From Microbulbifer sp. THAF38 (GTDB lineage Bacteria; Pseudomonadota; Gammaproteobacteria; Pseudomonadales; Cellvibrionaceae), in contig NZ_CP045369.1 of assembly GCF_009363535.1 (NCBI RefSeq), forward strand, positions 1,933,001 through 1,997,000: a stretch of 64,000 bases of DNA. Reading direction: 5' to 3'. The notes beneath the pieces are model-generated. The model made no database searches, was not told where the DNA came from, and was given only the letters and a program-made list of their open reading frames with translations. The translations under genes and the position numbers were made by a program. The first letter of the stretch is position 1. Every line of letters begins with the position of its first letter. Of this stretch, positions 8,235 to 17,355 are shown one piece after another.

Positions 8235-9479
8235 TTAAAACACTTTTTGGTATTCGGATAAAATTTTGTCAGAAACTTCTTTGGAGGATAACCCCAAAGT
8301 GGGGCAACTTATTTTCGATATGTCTTTTCTTGCTATATATAGCAACTCTTTCAATTTGTTCGCATCATTAACAGGGAAAACGGAGATTGGGGAAAGTAGC
8401 TCGGCACAACCTGGAGTATTAGAGGCTAGAACAGGCTTTTTCCTCGCGGCAGCTTCAAGCAGCACTTGGGGTTGATTTTCTGGTGAGTTGCTGGGTATTA
8501 CTAGCAAGTCTAAAGAGTCTAAAAATTCTTTGCTCTGTGATTCGCTAAGCTCGCCGGTATATTCAGTAATTTTATAGGAGCTTAGGCACTGTTTGGCATA
8601 TCTGTGATCGGATATTCTTCCTGCGACTTTAAGTTTGACTTTTGAATCACCAAGGTCATTTAATGCATGGGTGAGGGTATGGAGGCCTTTGTGTGGTGCA
8701 ATAGCGCCAAGAAACCCAACTACGAACGGGGTAGTGTTCGTCTGTCGGTGAGGTACTGTTTCAAACCAAGTATCTGAAAGGCCTGCAGGAATATAGTGGC
8801 AATTACTGAGTGAGTAGTACTCTTTTATCCGTCTCAGGCTTGTTTTTGAGAGGCAAATTACCTTTCTTGCTTTATTTAGAGCTGAGGCCAGGATTTGCTT
8901 ACGGTTCTTGCTTTCTGGCGCTGTTGCGAATGTGGTGTTCTTTAAGTGTAAAATTTTAGCAATATAATTTCTGGTAACTGGAAGCTGAGAGACGGTTTTT
9001 ACTAACTTGTTAGGGTGTGTTTCTGCAATGCAGCGGAAGCAGGTTTCATAGTCAGCAAATCCTGAGCAAAAATCGCCGGATCTAAGAGTCAATGTATGCT
9101 TGGGGCAGAGCCACCAGAAGTCAGTGATTGAGATGAAGTAAGGAATGTTTAGGTTCTGGGCCGCCCCCAGTAAATTAATGCCTATATGGGCTGGATTAAC
9201 CATATGGACGACATCGGGTTTCAGCTCAGAAAGTAAAGCCTGATAATTTTCAATCGAATCACCCTCGGTGGTTCCCCAGCCAAAAGTTGGGAGCTTAATT
9301 AGGCGAATTCCGTCTTCGTCAATAAGTGTGGGATCGGTTAGTATCCCTTCAGGATCGCCGCCCGCAACTATGACATCACAACCGCGCTTACTTAGATCTT
9401 GAGCGAGATTGCGAATGTATTTTTCGGTTCCCTGGTTATACCCGGGCCCGAATTGCATGGTACAGAATAATATTCTCAC
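8235..9479 (-). CDS. Glycosyltransferase family 4
   Basis: A GT-B sugar transferase of the exported glycan. VRILFCTMQFGPGYNQGTEK is a typical GT4 N-terminus with the glycine-rich acceptor loop. GFLGAIAPHKGLHTLTHAL opens the donor domain, and VIPSNSPENQPQVLLEAAARK holds the E-x7-E motif. A cysteine group (CPKHTL, CSGF, CFRC) in the middle could bind a metal, and such an insert occurs in some GT4 subfamilies. I place the start at GTG 9479 because the conserved N-terminus begins there; an upstream ATG at 9533 would add 18 residues without similarity. It is the first gene of the minus-strand export operon. Confidence 0.83.
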   Translation of the reverse strand: MRILFCTMQFGPGYNQGTEKYIRNLAQDLSKRGCDVIVAGGDPEGILTDPTLIDEDGIRLIKLPTFGWGTTEGDSIENYQALLSELKPDVVHMVNPAHIGINLLGAAQNLNIPYFISITDFWWLCPKHTLTLRSGDFCSGFADYETCFRCIAETHPNKLVKTVSQLPVTRNYIAKILHLKNTTFATAPESKNRKQILASALNKARKVICLSKTSLRRIKEYYSLSNCHYIPAGLSDTWFETVPHRQTNTTPFVVGFLGAIAPHKGLHTLTHALNDLGDSKVKLKVAGRISDHRYAKQCLSSYKITEYTGELSESQSKEFLDSLDLLVIPSNSPENQPQVLLEAAARKKPVLASNTPGCAELLSPISVFPVNDANKLKELLYIARKDISKISCPTLGLSSKEVSDKILSEYQKVF

Positions 9480-9578
9480 ATTGACACCGGGGTTACTGGG
9501 GCGGTTATTATACCTTAATGTGTTATAAAACAATAGGTTATCGGCAGGCCCGTACCCCTTCTGTTAAGTGAGTCTCCT

Positions 9579-10697
9579 TTGAATCCTGAGCTTGAAGTTC
9601 TCCACTGTTATCGAACCTTTTATCCTGAGTCACAAGGAGGGGTTGAGCAGGTAATTTTAGAAATCGCACAAAAAACAGAAAAGTGTGGTGTTCTCACTCT
9701 GGCTGATTCCCCCCGCAGTCTGAAGTTGAATGATCATTTGCCCGTAATTGCCAAGAAGCGTTGGTTCTCGATCGCTTCATGTTGCGTAGGTCCAGGTTTA
9801 TTGGGGGCTTTGTATCAAACTAAAGCAAAGCTATTGCATTTTCATTTTCCGTGGCCATTCGGTGACTTGTCATATTTCCTGGTCGGTCGGTCACGCCCAT
9901 TGGTCGTGACTTATCATTCAGATATAGTTAGACAGAGGTTGTTAGGTGCCCTCTATCGACCTCTCATGCATAGATTCCTGGCCCGTGCGGATCGCATTAT
10001 AGCCACGTCACATAACTATCTGGAAAGTAGCCCGGTTCTTGCCGCTTATAGGGATAAAGTGAAGGTGATTCCCCTTGGTGTATCCGAGCAGGGGTACCCT
10101 GAACCCTCGGATAAGACAGCGGAAAGCCTCGAGATGCAATTTGGCCGAGGCTTTATGCTGTTTGTGGGTGTCCTCAGGTATTATAAAGGGCTCGAGTACT
10201 TGGTCCGAGCGGCTGCAAATCAACCTTATCGTGTTGTTATAGCTGGCAATGGGCCTGAGGCTAGTCGTTTGAAATCCTTGGCTGCTCAACTGGGGGCAAC
10301 CAACGTACATTTTGCCGGTTTTGTCAGCGATGAAGAGAAGGCCGCGTTGATGAGATTGTGTCGAGCAGTAGTTTTCCCCTCTCATTTACGTTCGGAGGCT
10401 TTCGGCGTAACCCTGATTGAGGGATTGATGAATAGTAAACCCCTCATTTCCTGCGAAATTGGCACCGGAACCAGTTTTGTCAACCAAGATGGAGAAACGG
10501 GCTATGTTGTGCGCCCAGCCGACCCTATTGCACTTCGAGAGGCAATGGAAAATTTATGGTCCGATTCTGTGAAAGCAGAGGAAATGGGGCGCGCTGGTCG
10601 TTGTCGTTACGAGAGGTTATTTACTGCTGACAAAATGGCTGAAGCTCATCATCAGCTCTACCGAGAGGTTCTCATGGAGAGGGGGTTGGTAGATTAA
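9579..10697 (+). CDS. Glycosyltransferase family 4, WbpZ-like
   Basis: Probable hexosyl or mannosyl transferase of 372 residues. The N-terminus EVLHCYRTFYPESQGGVEQV matches the pattern of WbpZ-type enzymes from the Pseudomonas common polysaccharide pathway as I remember them. Further hallmarks are ADRIIATSHNYLESS, MLFVGVLRYYKGLEYLV with the family arginine and lysine, and SEAFGVTLIEGLMNSKPLIS with the E-x7-E motif. Start is TTG 9579, since no ATG or GTG is available near the conserved N-terminus. The stop overlaps the next start (TAATG). It is divergent from the export operon with only about 45-100 bases between them. Confidence 0.85.
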   Translation: MNPELEVLHCYRTFYPESQGGVEQVILEIAQKTEKCGVLTLADSPRSLKLNDHLPVIAKKRWFSIASCCVGPGLLGALYQTKAKLLHFHFPWPFGDLSYFLVGRSRPLVVTYHSDIVRQRLLGALYRPLMHRFLARADRIIATSHNYLESSPVLAAYRDKVKVIPLGVSEQGYPEPSDKTAESLEMQFGRGFMLFVGVLRYYKGLEYLVRAAANQPYRVVIAGNGPEASRLKSLAAQLGATNVHFAGFVSDEEKAALMRLCRAVVFPSHLRSEAFGVTLIEGLMNSKPLISCEIGTGTSFVNQDGETGYVVRPADPIALREAMENLWSDSVKAEEMGRAGRCRYERLFTADKMAEAHHQLYREVLMERGLVD

Positions 10698-11791
10698 TGG
10701 CCAAAATAGCAGTGGATGCTCGGCCACTTTCGATTCCCACTACGGGTATCGGTCGTTATACCCTTGCAGTTTTGGAGCGAATGCTGAGTAGCGAGCATCA
10801 TTGGTACCTTTACAGTCACCAACCTCTGCTGGTTGATTTTGAGTCGCTTCCTAATGTGACTGTGCGATCGGCAAATATTCAAAAGGGAAGTCTCAGTACT
10901 TTCTTTGCTCAGATGGTTTTTCCCCTGTGGGCCTGGAAAGATGATGTAGATTTATTTTGGTCTCCCCGCCACCATCTACCCCTTTGCCTTGGGCGATCGA
11001 TATCGAAGGTGTTAACAATACACGATTTGGTATGGCAGCGTTTCCCTAAGACTATGTCGCGTTTGGGTCTACAGCTTGAAAGACTGCTGATGCCTCAGGG
11101 TGTTAAGTTGGCTGATTCAGTTATTGCTGTTTCAGAAGCAACGGCAAATGAATTGAGGCAGTCATTTCCCAGCTGCGCTGAAAAGATTGTGACTATTTAT
11201 GAGGCCCCTTTTCTAGAAGTTTCTGAAGTACCTGGCCCTCCAGGCGAGTATTTTCTTTTTGTGGGTACTATTGAGCCTCGCAAGAATCTCAAACGCTTGC
11301 TCGAAGCATATTCCTTATATCGAGAAAGAGTTACTGATCCACTCCCTCTGAAAATTTGTGGTGGTAAGGGCTGGGGTATGCCGGAATTGAAGGGAAAAGT
11401 CCAGGAGTTGGATCTAGAGGAGAGTGTTGAGATTCTTGGCTATATAACTGATGACCAATTGCCTAAGCTCTACCGGGAGGCGAGAGCGCTACTGATTCCT
11501 TCGCTATACGAGGGCTTTGGCTTGCCAATTGTCGAAGCTTATAGCCAGGGAACACCGGTATTGACAGCAAACCGAGGAGCTATGGCTGAAGTTGCCGGAG
11601 ATGCGGCAGTTACGGTCAACCCTGATTCGACAGCAGAAATTGCCCATGCACTTGCTGTGTTGACTCAAGACCTTGAAAGAGTATCAGAATTGCAGTTCTC
11701 CGCACTGAGAAGGGCTGGGGAATTCTCATGGGATAAAGCGGCAGCCGAGACTCTTTCAGTGATTGAGTCAGCTTTAAATCGGGCCCGATAA
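10697..11791 (+). CDS. Glycosyltransferase family 4, WbpY-like
   Basis: A second GT4 enzyme of 364 residues. KIAVDARPLSIPTTGIGRYT is the standard N-terminus of mannosyltransferases of the WbpY/WbdA type. YFLFVGTIEPRKNLKRLLEA and PSLYEGFGLPIVEAYSQGTP give the donor domain and the E-x7-E motif. It probably extends the same chain as the preceding transferase, with which it overlaps by 1 base. No nucleotide-sugar synthesis genes are visible in this window, so the sugars cannot be named. Downstream, 11792-12028 holds no gene, and the Bat operon ends there on the other strand. Confidence 0.87.
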   Translation: MAKIAVDARPLSIPTTGIGRYTLAVLERMLSSEHHWYLYSHQPLLVDFESLPNVTVRSANIQKGSLSTFFAQMVFPLWAWKDDVDLFWSPRHHLPLCLGRSISKVLTIHDLVWQRFPKTMSRLGLQLERLLMPQGVKLADSVIAVSEATANELRQSFPSCAEKIVTIYEAPFLEVSEVPGPPGEYFLFVGTIEPRKNLKRLLEAYSLYRERVTDPLPLKICGGKGWGMPELKGKVQELDLEESVEILGYITDDQLPKLYREARALLIPSLYEGFGLPIVEAYSQGTPVLTANRGAMAEVAGDAAVTVNPDSTAEIAHALAVLTQDLERVSELQFSALRRAGEFSWDKAAAETLSVIESALNRAR

Positions 11792-12028
11792 CGGCGGTGG
11801 GCTGAAGCCACTAATTGAGATTGTCTTAACGAAGCAATTACGATATTGGCCTTATATGCATATAGGAAGGCTGAATAGACTTTTGGGGTCTGCTTTTCTA
11901 TGGGGAGTAGGGCCATGCCAGTTTGTTAGGTTGCATAAGTTTGGTGGCTCAGGTCTGACCCAATAGGGTAGTTGCAAAAAATGAGTAACTGCCTCGTCAA
12001 ATCTGAGCTAGTGCACATCAAGTAAGCA

Positions 12029-13732
12029 TCAGGTAAACAGTTTCGGTAACTCTCCCACCTCCGAAGCCTCTTCCATATCTCTGTCTCGGCTCATCAACCT
12101 ATCAATCAGAACTTTGACCTTCACCACATTTAACGGCTTTATTGGTTCTTGATAGATGGCGGCACTGAGCAGCGACTGAATTTCTTCCAACTCCTCAAAA
12201 CCAAGCTTGTGTGCAATCTCACTTAAGTTATTTCCGCTTACATGGGGCCAGCGTTGCTGTAGCCAGTCGAGCAAGGCTTGCTGAATGTGTCTGGGGTCTT
12301 CACTTTCAATCGCTTTCTTTAATCTCGCCTCTTGGTGCATCTTCTTTGCTGACGTTGCCTGGGCTGCAGGTTGCTTTGGGCGCTGTTGGCGATACCGGTA
12401 GAAGTAGAAAACCCACAGTAGATGGGAGGCAAGGGCGGCGATAGCTAGGTTACGCCAAAAATGATCTTGTTCTTCCAGAGTTTTAGTGCCGGGAACAAGG
12501 GTGGGGAGGTTTCCGGGTTCTTGATTTTGAGGGGCGGCTGCAGCAGTACCGCTGACCTTAAAGCGGAAAGCGGGAAGTTGGGTGGCGCGCTGTTTTTGGC
12601 TCTTGGTATCCCACCAGGTGAGTGTGACTGCGGGCAGCTGGTAATCGCCAGGCTGGGTGGCGACGATTGCGGTGGTTTCTATGCGGCTACCAGTGACGCC
12701 ATTAGGGCCTACCTGATCTTCCTGTTGTGGTTGGTCGGGGTAGGTTTTAAGGCCTTCAATGTCTAACTTGGGGAGAGGTGGTAGCTGGGCTGCGCGCAGG
12801 CCCTCAGCCCGTATGGTAAGAATTCGGGTAATAGGCTCGCCAACGGTAAAGGTATCCGGGTCTTGGCTCCAGCTTTGCACGATTCCCAGGCTTGCGGCAG
12901 GCAGCCAGTGGGCACCGCTGTAGCTGTCAGGCTTGGGAAGAACCTCGATGGTTTTTGCCTGGGAGCGCAGGCGCAGCCTCTGGCTGTTGCGATTGAACAG
13001 TGAGAAGGGGTCTCTTCGCCCGGCAACGGCGACATAAGTCAATGCGGGAATAGAGAGCTGGCCAGAGCTATCGGGAAAGATGGCATAAGTCAGTTCGTAT
13101 ACGGCATGACTGACGCCATCGAGTTTGCGCTCATAGCGTTGCTCATCAACCTTTTCTACATGGGCACCGGCTACTTGTAATGGCTCGGTGGCGATATCGT
13201 GCAGTCCGATAGTTGTGTACAACCGCACTTTAACTAGCAGCTGCTCTTGTACGTAGACCTTGTCTTTATCTAATTCGATCTCCAGAAAAGCCTTACGATC
13301 AGCGCCATTGGGGGCGCTGCCAGCCTCGCTGACTTTTATGGGGATTGCATCTGAAACTTGCCCTTTATAGTGCAATGAAGGAATAAATAACTCTCCTTCC
13401 CGTTTTGGTGCCAGTGTGAGCATCCATTCGACAAAGCTCTCTGCACGACCATTAATTACCCGGTATTGGTTGGATTGTTGACGAGAGAGAATGTCAAAAT
13501 CCTGCTCCAGTAATTCGAAGTCGGGCTGGCCGCCATTCTCATCACCGGAGTAGCGCACGCGTAAATTCAGGGTTTCATCGATACCAATTTTATTGCGATC
13601 CACACTGGCATTGAGATCACTGGCCCAGCCGCTGGCGGGCAGGCAAAAGAGAGCCAGTAAAAATAGCAGGCAGTGAAGTCCTGAAAGATCTAGTGGGCGA
13701 AATAATTTATGGTCCTTAAAAAAGCTATCCAT
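12029..13732 (-). CDS. batD: BatD family protein
   Basis: Periplasmic, membrane-anchored partner of the Bat (aerotolerance-type) complex. There is a signal peptide around CLLFLLALFCLPASGWAS, then immunoglobulin-like beta domains (LNASVDRNKIGIDETLNLRV opens the first), and a late membrane span NLAIAALASHLLWVFYFYRY before a cytoplasmic tail. A start at ATG 13732 is preferred over 13783 because a strong Shine-Dalgarno AGGAAGG lies 5 bases before it and the signal peptide then has normal length. It is the last gene of the operon. The exact role of BatD is not settled in the literature that I know. Confidence 0.88.
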   Translation of the reverse strand: MDSFFKDHKLFRPLDLSGLHCLLFLLALFCLPASGWASDLNASVDRNKIGIDETLNLRVRYSGDENGGQPDFELLEQDFDILSRQQSNQYRVINGRAESFVEWMLTLAPKREGELFIPSLHYKGQVSDAIPIKVSEAGSAPNGADRKAFLEIELDKDKVYVQEQLLVKVRLYTTIGLHDIATEPLQVAGAHVEKVDEQRYERKLDGVSHAVYELTYAIFPDSSGQLSIPALTYVAVAGRRDPFSLFNRNSQRLRLRSQAKTIEVLPKPDSYSGAHWLPAASLGIVQSWSQDPDTFTVGEPITRILTIRAEGLRAAQLPPLPKLDIEGLKTYPDQPQQEDQVGPNGVTGSRIETTAIVATQPGDYQLPAVTLTWWDTKSQKQRATQLPAFRFKVSGTAAAAPQNQEPGNLPTLVPGTKTLEEQDHFWRNLAIAALASHLLWVFYFYRYRQQRPKQPAAQATSAKKMHQEARLKKAIESEDPRHIQQALLDWLQQRWPHVSGNNLSEIAHKLGFEELEEIQSLLSAAIYQEPIKPLNVVKVKVLIDRLMSRDRDMEEASEVGELPKLFT

Positions 13733-13796
13733 AAGCCTTCCTGAAGTTTGGTCACATCTAAAAACAGAGATCATGTTTTGCATTGTGGGTATCTAT

Positions 13797-15674
13797 CTAC
13801 CACCTTTGGGTAGCGCCGTTTTCAGGGGGCTCCCACTCGCCACTGCGATAGGCACGCCGTCTCTGCAAGCTTTCGTATTTGAATTTTTCCCGCATTAAAC
13901 CGGCGGGGTCATCGGGAATTTGACGTAGCCATTGGTCCAGGGCCTGCTGGGTTTCTGGGTCCAATTGGCGCTCCTCGGCTCCGGCTGGTTGGGGCTCTCC
14001 TTGCTGTTCTTTTTGCTCTTCTTCGCCCTGTTGGGCTTGTTGAGACTGCCGCTCCTGTTCATTTTGTTGCTGCTCAGCTTCTGCAGGCTGCTGTTCGGCT
14101 GATTGATCCTGTTCCTGGCCGGATTGTTGCTCGGAGGACTGGGGTTCGCCGGAGGAGGGTTGTTGCTGGTTCTCCTGCTGCTGATCCTGTTGATTTTGCT
14201 GTTGGTTGCCGGCCTGCTGATCCTGTTGCTGATCTTGCTTGTCTTGTTGTTCTTGTTGATCACCGGATTGCTGTTGATTTTGTTGTTGCTGGCGCTCTTG
14301 AAGTTCCTTGAGTTTCTCGGCAATTTCTCGGTTGTGTTGTGCATCGGCGAATTGAGGTGCTTGAGCCAGAGCCTGGTCATAGGCCTCAATGGCGCGCTCA
14401 TAGTCGCCCTGCTGCACTAGGCTGTTACCCAGGTTGTATAGGCCCTGGGCATCATTGGACTGGGCAAAGTCCTGCTGGGCAGCAGCATAATCACCGGCGC
14501 GATAATTTGCGGTGCCGCGCCATTCTGGGTTGCGAAAAGTTTCTGCGGCTTCGGCGGACTCCCCTTTGTTGAGTAATTCCTGACCCTGTTGATCTTTGCG
14601 TTGCCAAAGATCCTTCCATTCTAAAGCCTGGCTTTCACTCGGCAGTCCCAAGGTTAGGGCGAGGGGCAGGGTGCAGGCGAGGGCGCCTCGGCGAAACAGC
14701 AAGGCGGCAAACGGTAAGAGAAGAAGGATCAATAGGGGGCCTTCGTCGCGCCATTGGTCAAATTCTCGCTCAGTCAGCTCGGCTTGCTCGGGGGTTTCGC
14801 TTTGCGGAAGCAAGTGCTCTATGTCGGCGTCGTTGACGGTAATCTTGGCGTAACGGCCGCCGCTGTCTCTAGCCAGTTTGCGCAGCTCCCGTGGGTCAAA
14901 ATTGGAAATCACAATTGCGCCATTACTATCTGTGACGAAGCCGCCACTATTGCCGCGGGGGATTGGGCTGCCCTCGCCACTGCCGACTGCGAGAATGTTG
15001 AGCTCAACTCCAGCCTCCGCCAGGGATTTGGCGACAATATCCGCAGCCGCTGGCTCAATGCCGTCAGTGACTGCGAGCAGTTGTCCGCGCCCAGCAGAGC
15101 CATCCTTGAGCAGGCGAATACCGGTCTGTACAGCCATTTCGATGTTGCTGCCGGGTACCGGCATAATCGCAGGCGATAATGCCGGAACCAAGTTGGCGAT
15201 AGTGGCGGTATCTTCTGTCAGTGGTGTGACCACATGGGCTTCGCCTGCATAGGCGACCAGGGCAGTCAGTCCGTCTTTGCGCTCACGAAGAATATCCAGA
15301 ATTTTTAACCTGGCGCGGGTGAGACGATTGGGAGAGAGATCTGTCGCCATCATGGAGGGAGACAGGTCCAGTAAAATCACCAAGGCGTCCTGGTTGCTGT
15401 AGACCGGAGTGGGCAGCTTTCTCCAAGAGGGTCCCGCCATAGCGATAATCATGGTGGCGAGTAATGCAAAGATTAGCCCGAATAACCAGGGGCGCTTGGC
15501 GCCGCCGCGCATTAACAGGTGCGGTAACAGATCTGCATCAATCACCTTTTGCAGTTGGGCATTGTTCAGAACGATTTTGCCCAGGCCCCAGCAAATGAGA
15601 GCTGCGGGGATTAATAGCCACAGCCAGTAGGGACGGAGAAAATGAAACGATTGGAGTAGCTCAGGTGTGCTCAC
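13797..15674 (-). CDS. BatB/BatC fusion: VWA domain, TPR repeats, Gln-rich tail
   Basis: A 625-residue protein joining BatB and BatC functions. Two N-terminal membrane spans are followed by a von Willebrand A domain with an intact metal site (LLDLSPSMM, DxSxS form, near residue 103) and a further span (LLILLLLPFAALLF). TPR repeats follow at about 385-470 (GLYNLGNSLVQQGDYERAIE). Residues of roughly 470-570 are almost only Q, E, N, D, S and A. The end returns to ordinary sequence (DQWLRQIPDDPAGLMREKFK). It overlaps batA by 4 bases. The TPR part faces the cytoplasm or periplasm depending on the span count, which I cannot settle. Confidence 0.88.
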   Translation of the reverse strand: MSTPELLQSFHFLRPYWLWLLIPAALICWGLGKIVLNNAQLQKVIDADLLPHLLMRGGAKRPWLFGLIFALLATMIIAMAGPSWRKLPTPVYSNQDALVILLDLSPSMMATDLSPNRLTRARLKILDILRERKDGLTALVAYAGEAHVVTPLTEDTATIANLVPALSPAIMPVPGSNIEMAVQTGIRLLKDGSAGRGQLLAVTDGIEPAAADIVAKSLAEAGVELNILAVGSGEGSPIPRGNSGGFVTDSNGAIVISNFDPRELRKLARDSGGRYAKITVNDADIEHLLPQSETPEQAELTEREFDQWRDEGPLLILLLLPFAALLFRRGALACTLPLALTLGLPSESQALEWKDLWQRKDQQGQELLNKGESAEAAETFRNPEWRGTANYRAGDYAAAQQDFAQSNDAQGLYNLGNSLVQQGDYERAIEAYDQALAQAPQFADAQHNREIAEKLKELQERQQQQNQQQSGDQQEQQDKQDQQQDQQAGNQQQNQQDQQQENQQQPSSGEPQSSEQQSGQEQDQSAEQQPAEAEQQQNEQERQSQQAQQGEEEQKEQQGEPQPAGAEERQLDPETQQALDQWLRQIPDDPAGLMREKFKYESLQRRRAYRSGEWEPPENGATQRW

Positions 15675-16717
15675 TGTGCCTGGCCTCCGTTGGTAGTAGC
15701 TTGTTTATTGCCGTTGCCGGAATATCTGAAATTAGTGGTGAGAGGGGCCACTGCCCAGATGGCAGACAGGAATAGGGCTACTCCAAGTGGCCATACAAAT
15801 AGGGACTTCAGTGGGCGGTAGCTTTCTGCTTCCTGTTCCACAGGTTCCAGCTCATCCAATTCCGAATATATCTCTGCCAGTTCCTGGGGATTATGGGCGC
15901 GGAAATAGCGGCCGCCAGTTGTATCGGCAATTGTCTGCAGGGTTTTGCTGTCGAGATCCCTGGAGGGGTTAATTCTTCGGCTGCCATAGCGGCTGCCCAA
16001 TAAACCCGGTTGAACCATCTCTTCAGCACCCACACCGATGGTGTAGACGGTGATGCCTGCTTGCTGTGCCAGCTCGGCGGCTTTTAGTGGAGACACTTCG
16101 CCGGCGGTATTGGCGCCGTCGGTGAGTAGGATTAGCACGCGCTGTTCGGCTGGACGCTGGGTCAGGCGCTTAACAGACAGGCCGATAGCATCCCCTATGG
16201 CGGTACCCTGGCCGGCGAATCCGATTTGGGCTTCGCGCAATAGGGTCCCTACAGTTTCCCGGTCGTAGGTCAGTGGCGCCTGAAGATAGGCGCGGGTGCC
16301 GAAGAGTACCAGGCCCAGGCGATCGCCCTGGCGCCGCTCTACAAAGTCCCCTACCACCTGTTTGACTGCATTAATACGCATCGCTGGGCGTCCGCCCAGA
16401 AGCATGTCGGGAGTCTCCATGCTGCCGGATATATCTACCGCAACCAATAGATCCCTCGCGCTACTGGCTTGGGAAATTGGTTCTCCATACCAGCGAGGCC
16501 TCGCCGCGGCACAGATCAGCAGTAACCAAATCAGAGCGAGCAACATTAAATTTAGGTAGTTGCTTTGCTCTCCACCGCCGCGCTGAGAGAGCTCAGAGTA
16601 GAAGGGTACTTTCAAGGCGCTGCTTAAAGGCTTTGAGCGGGGCAGTAGCCACCGCGCGAGCAGCGGTAAAGGGACTAGTAGGAAAACCCATGGCCAGGCA
16701 AACTCAAACACCGGCAT
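15671..16717 (-). CDS. batA: BatA-type VWA domain membrane protein
   Basis: Membrane protein of 348 residues with two N-terminal spans (VFLLVPLPLLARWLL and LNLMLLALIWLLLICAA), a VWA domain with an intact metal-ion site (VAVDISGSMETPDM near residue 95, plus LLTDGANTAG), and a C-terminal span (LFVWPLGVALFLSAIWAV). VWA domains of this operon are thought to act with the MoxR chaperone in assembling or protecting envelope complexes. It overlaps the DUF4381 gene by 14 bases and the BatB/C gene by 4, so translation is probably coupled. Confidence 0.9.
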   Translation of the reverse strand: MPVFEFAWPWVFLLVPLPLLARWLLPRSKPLSSALKVPFYSELSQRGGGEQSNYLNLMLLALIWLLLICAAARPRWYGEPISQASSARDLLVAVDISGSMETPDMLLGGRPAMRINAVKQVVGDFVERRQGDRLGLVLFGTRAYLQAPLTYDRETVGTLLREAQIGFAGQGTAIGDAIGLSVKRLTQRPAEQRVLILLTDGANTAGEVSPLKAAELAQQAGITVYTIGVGAEEMVQPGLLGSRYGSRRINPSRDLDSKTLQTIADTTGGRYFRAHNPQELAEIYSELDELEPVEQEAESYRPLKSLFVWPLGVALFLSAIWAVAPLTTNFRYSGNGNKQATTNGGQAQ

Positions 16718-17255
16718 GCTCCTTACTCACTTGTGACTCGGAGTCTTGCGCCGTTAATTGGTGCTGCAGGACCCATTGAATAGCATATTGGCGAAAAGCC
16801 TCGCTATTCTCTGGCTTGGAAGAGCCGCGATAAAGTTGTTCGAGCAACGCTTCCCGAGCTTCGTCAGGACATTTCAGAGAGGCGCTGTCTTCTAAAAAAC
16901 TCAACCATGCGCTACCGGTGAGATTGCCACAGTGCGCTCTGCTAAAAGTGGTTACAGCAACGCGTTTCAGAATTTCGTTGATCTCTCCAGTCGCTTCAGG
17001 CCGGCTTACATCCACCGCATTTAATAAAGCAACGGCTTCAATTTTGTAGCGGTTGCGCTCGGCCTGCTTGCGCCGATGTCTGATCCACAGGGTAATTCCA
17101 AGCAAAGAGAGAAGTATCAATAATGCGAGTAGCCACCAGCCAGGCGCGGGTGGCCACCAGCTTACAGGAGCCGGTTCCTGAATGTCGTGTAGTTGGGCCA
17201 GTAATTCCTGGGCCTCGGGTGAGGGGGGTTGCAGTTGCTGCTGTTTTCTCAGCAT
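16704..17255 (-). CDS. DUF4381 family membrane protein
   Basis: A 183-residue protein usually found between the DUF58 and batA genes of moxR operons. It has a short N-terminal part with QELLAQLHDIQEPAPVSWWP, the DUF4381 hallmark, one strong membrane span (WWLLALLILLSLLGITLWI) followed by a basic stretch, and a soluble C-terminal domain (ILKRVAVTTFSRAHCGNLTG, WLSFLEDSA). The function is unknown. The start at 17255 leaves 100 bases after the DUF58 stop, the only real gap in this operon. Confidence 0.85.
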   Translation of the reverse strand: MLRKQQQLQPPSPEAQELLAQLHDIQEPAPVSWWPPAPGWWLLALLILLSLLGITLWIRHRRKQAERNRYKIEAVALLNAVDVSRPEATGEINEILKRVAVTTFSRAHCGNLTGSAWLSFLEDSASLKCPDEAREALLEQLYRGSSKPENSEAFRQYAIQWVLQHQLTAQDSESQVSKEHAGV

Positions 17256-17355
17256 GGTTGCCCCTCCACTGAAGTTATTGGGTTGGTGGTGCCAATCGCT
17301 CCAGTTAAATAAAACCTACCAGGTGAAAATTCAGTGTGTTCCCTATCGCTCACGG

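Noticed and set aside
14103..14420. Leucine-rich open frame on the plus strand
   Set aside because: It is the antisense image of the Gln-rich part of the BatB/C gene: CAG/CAA codons read backward give CTG/TTG. No ribosome site or family match.
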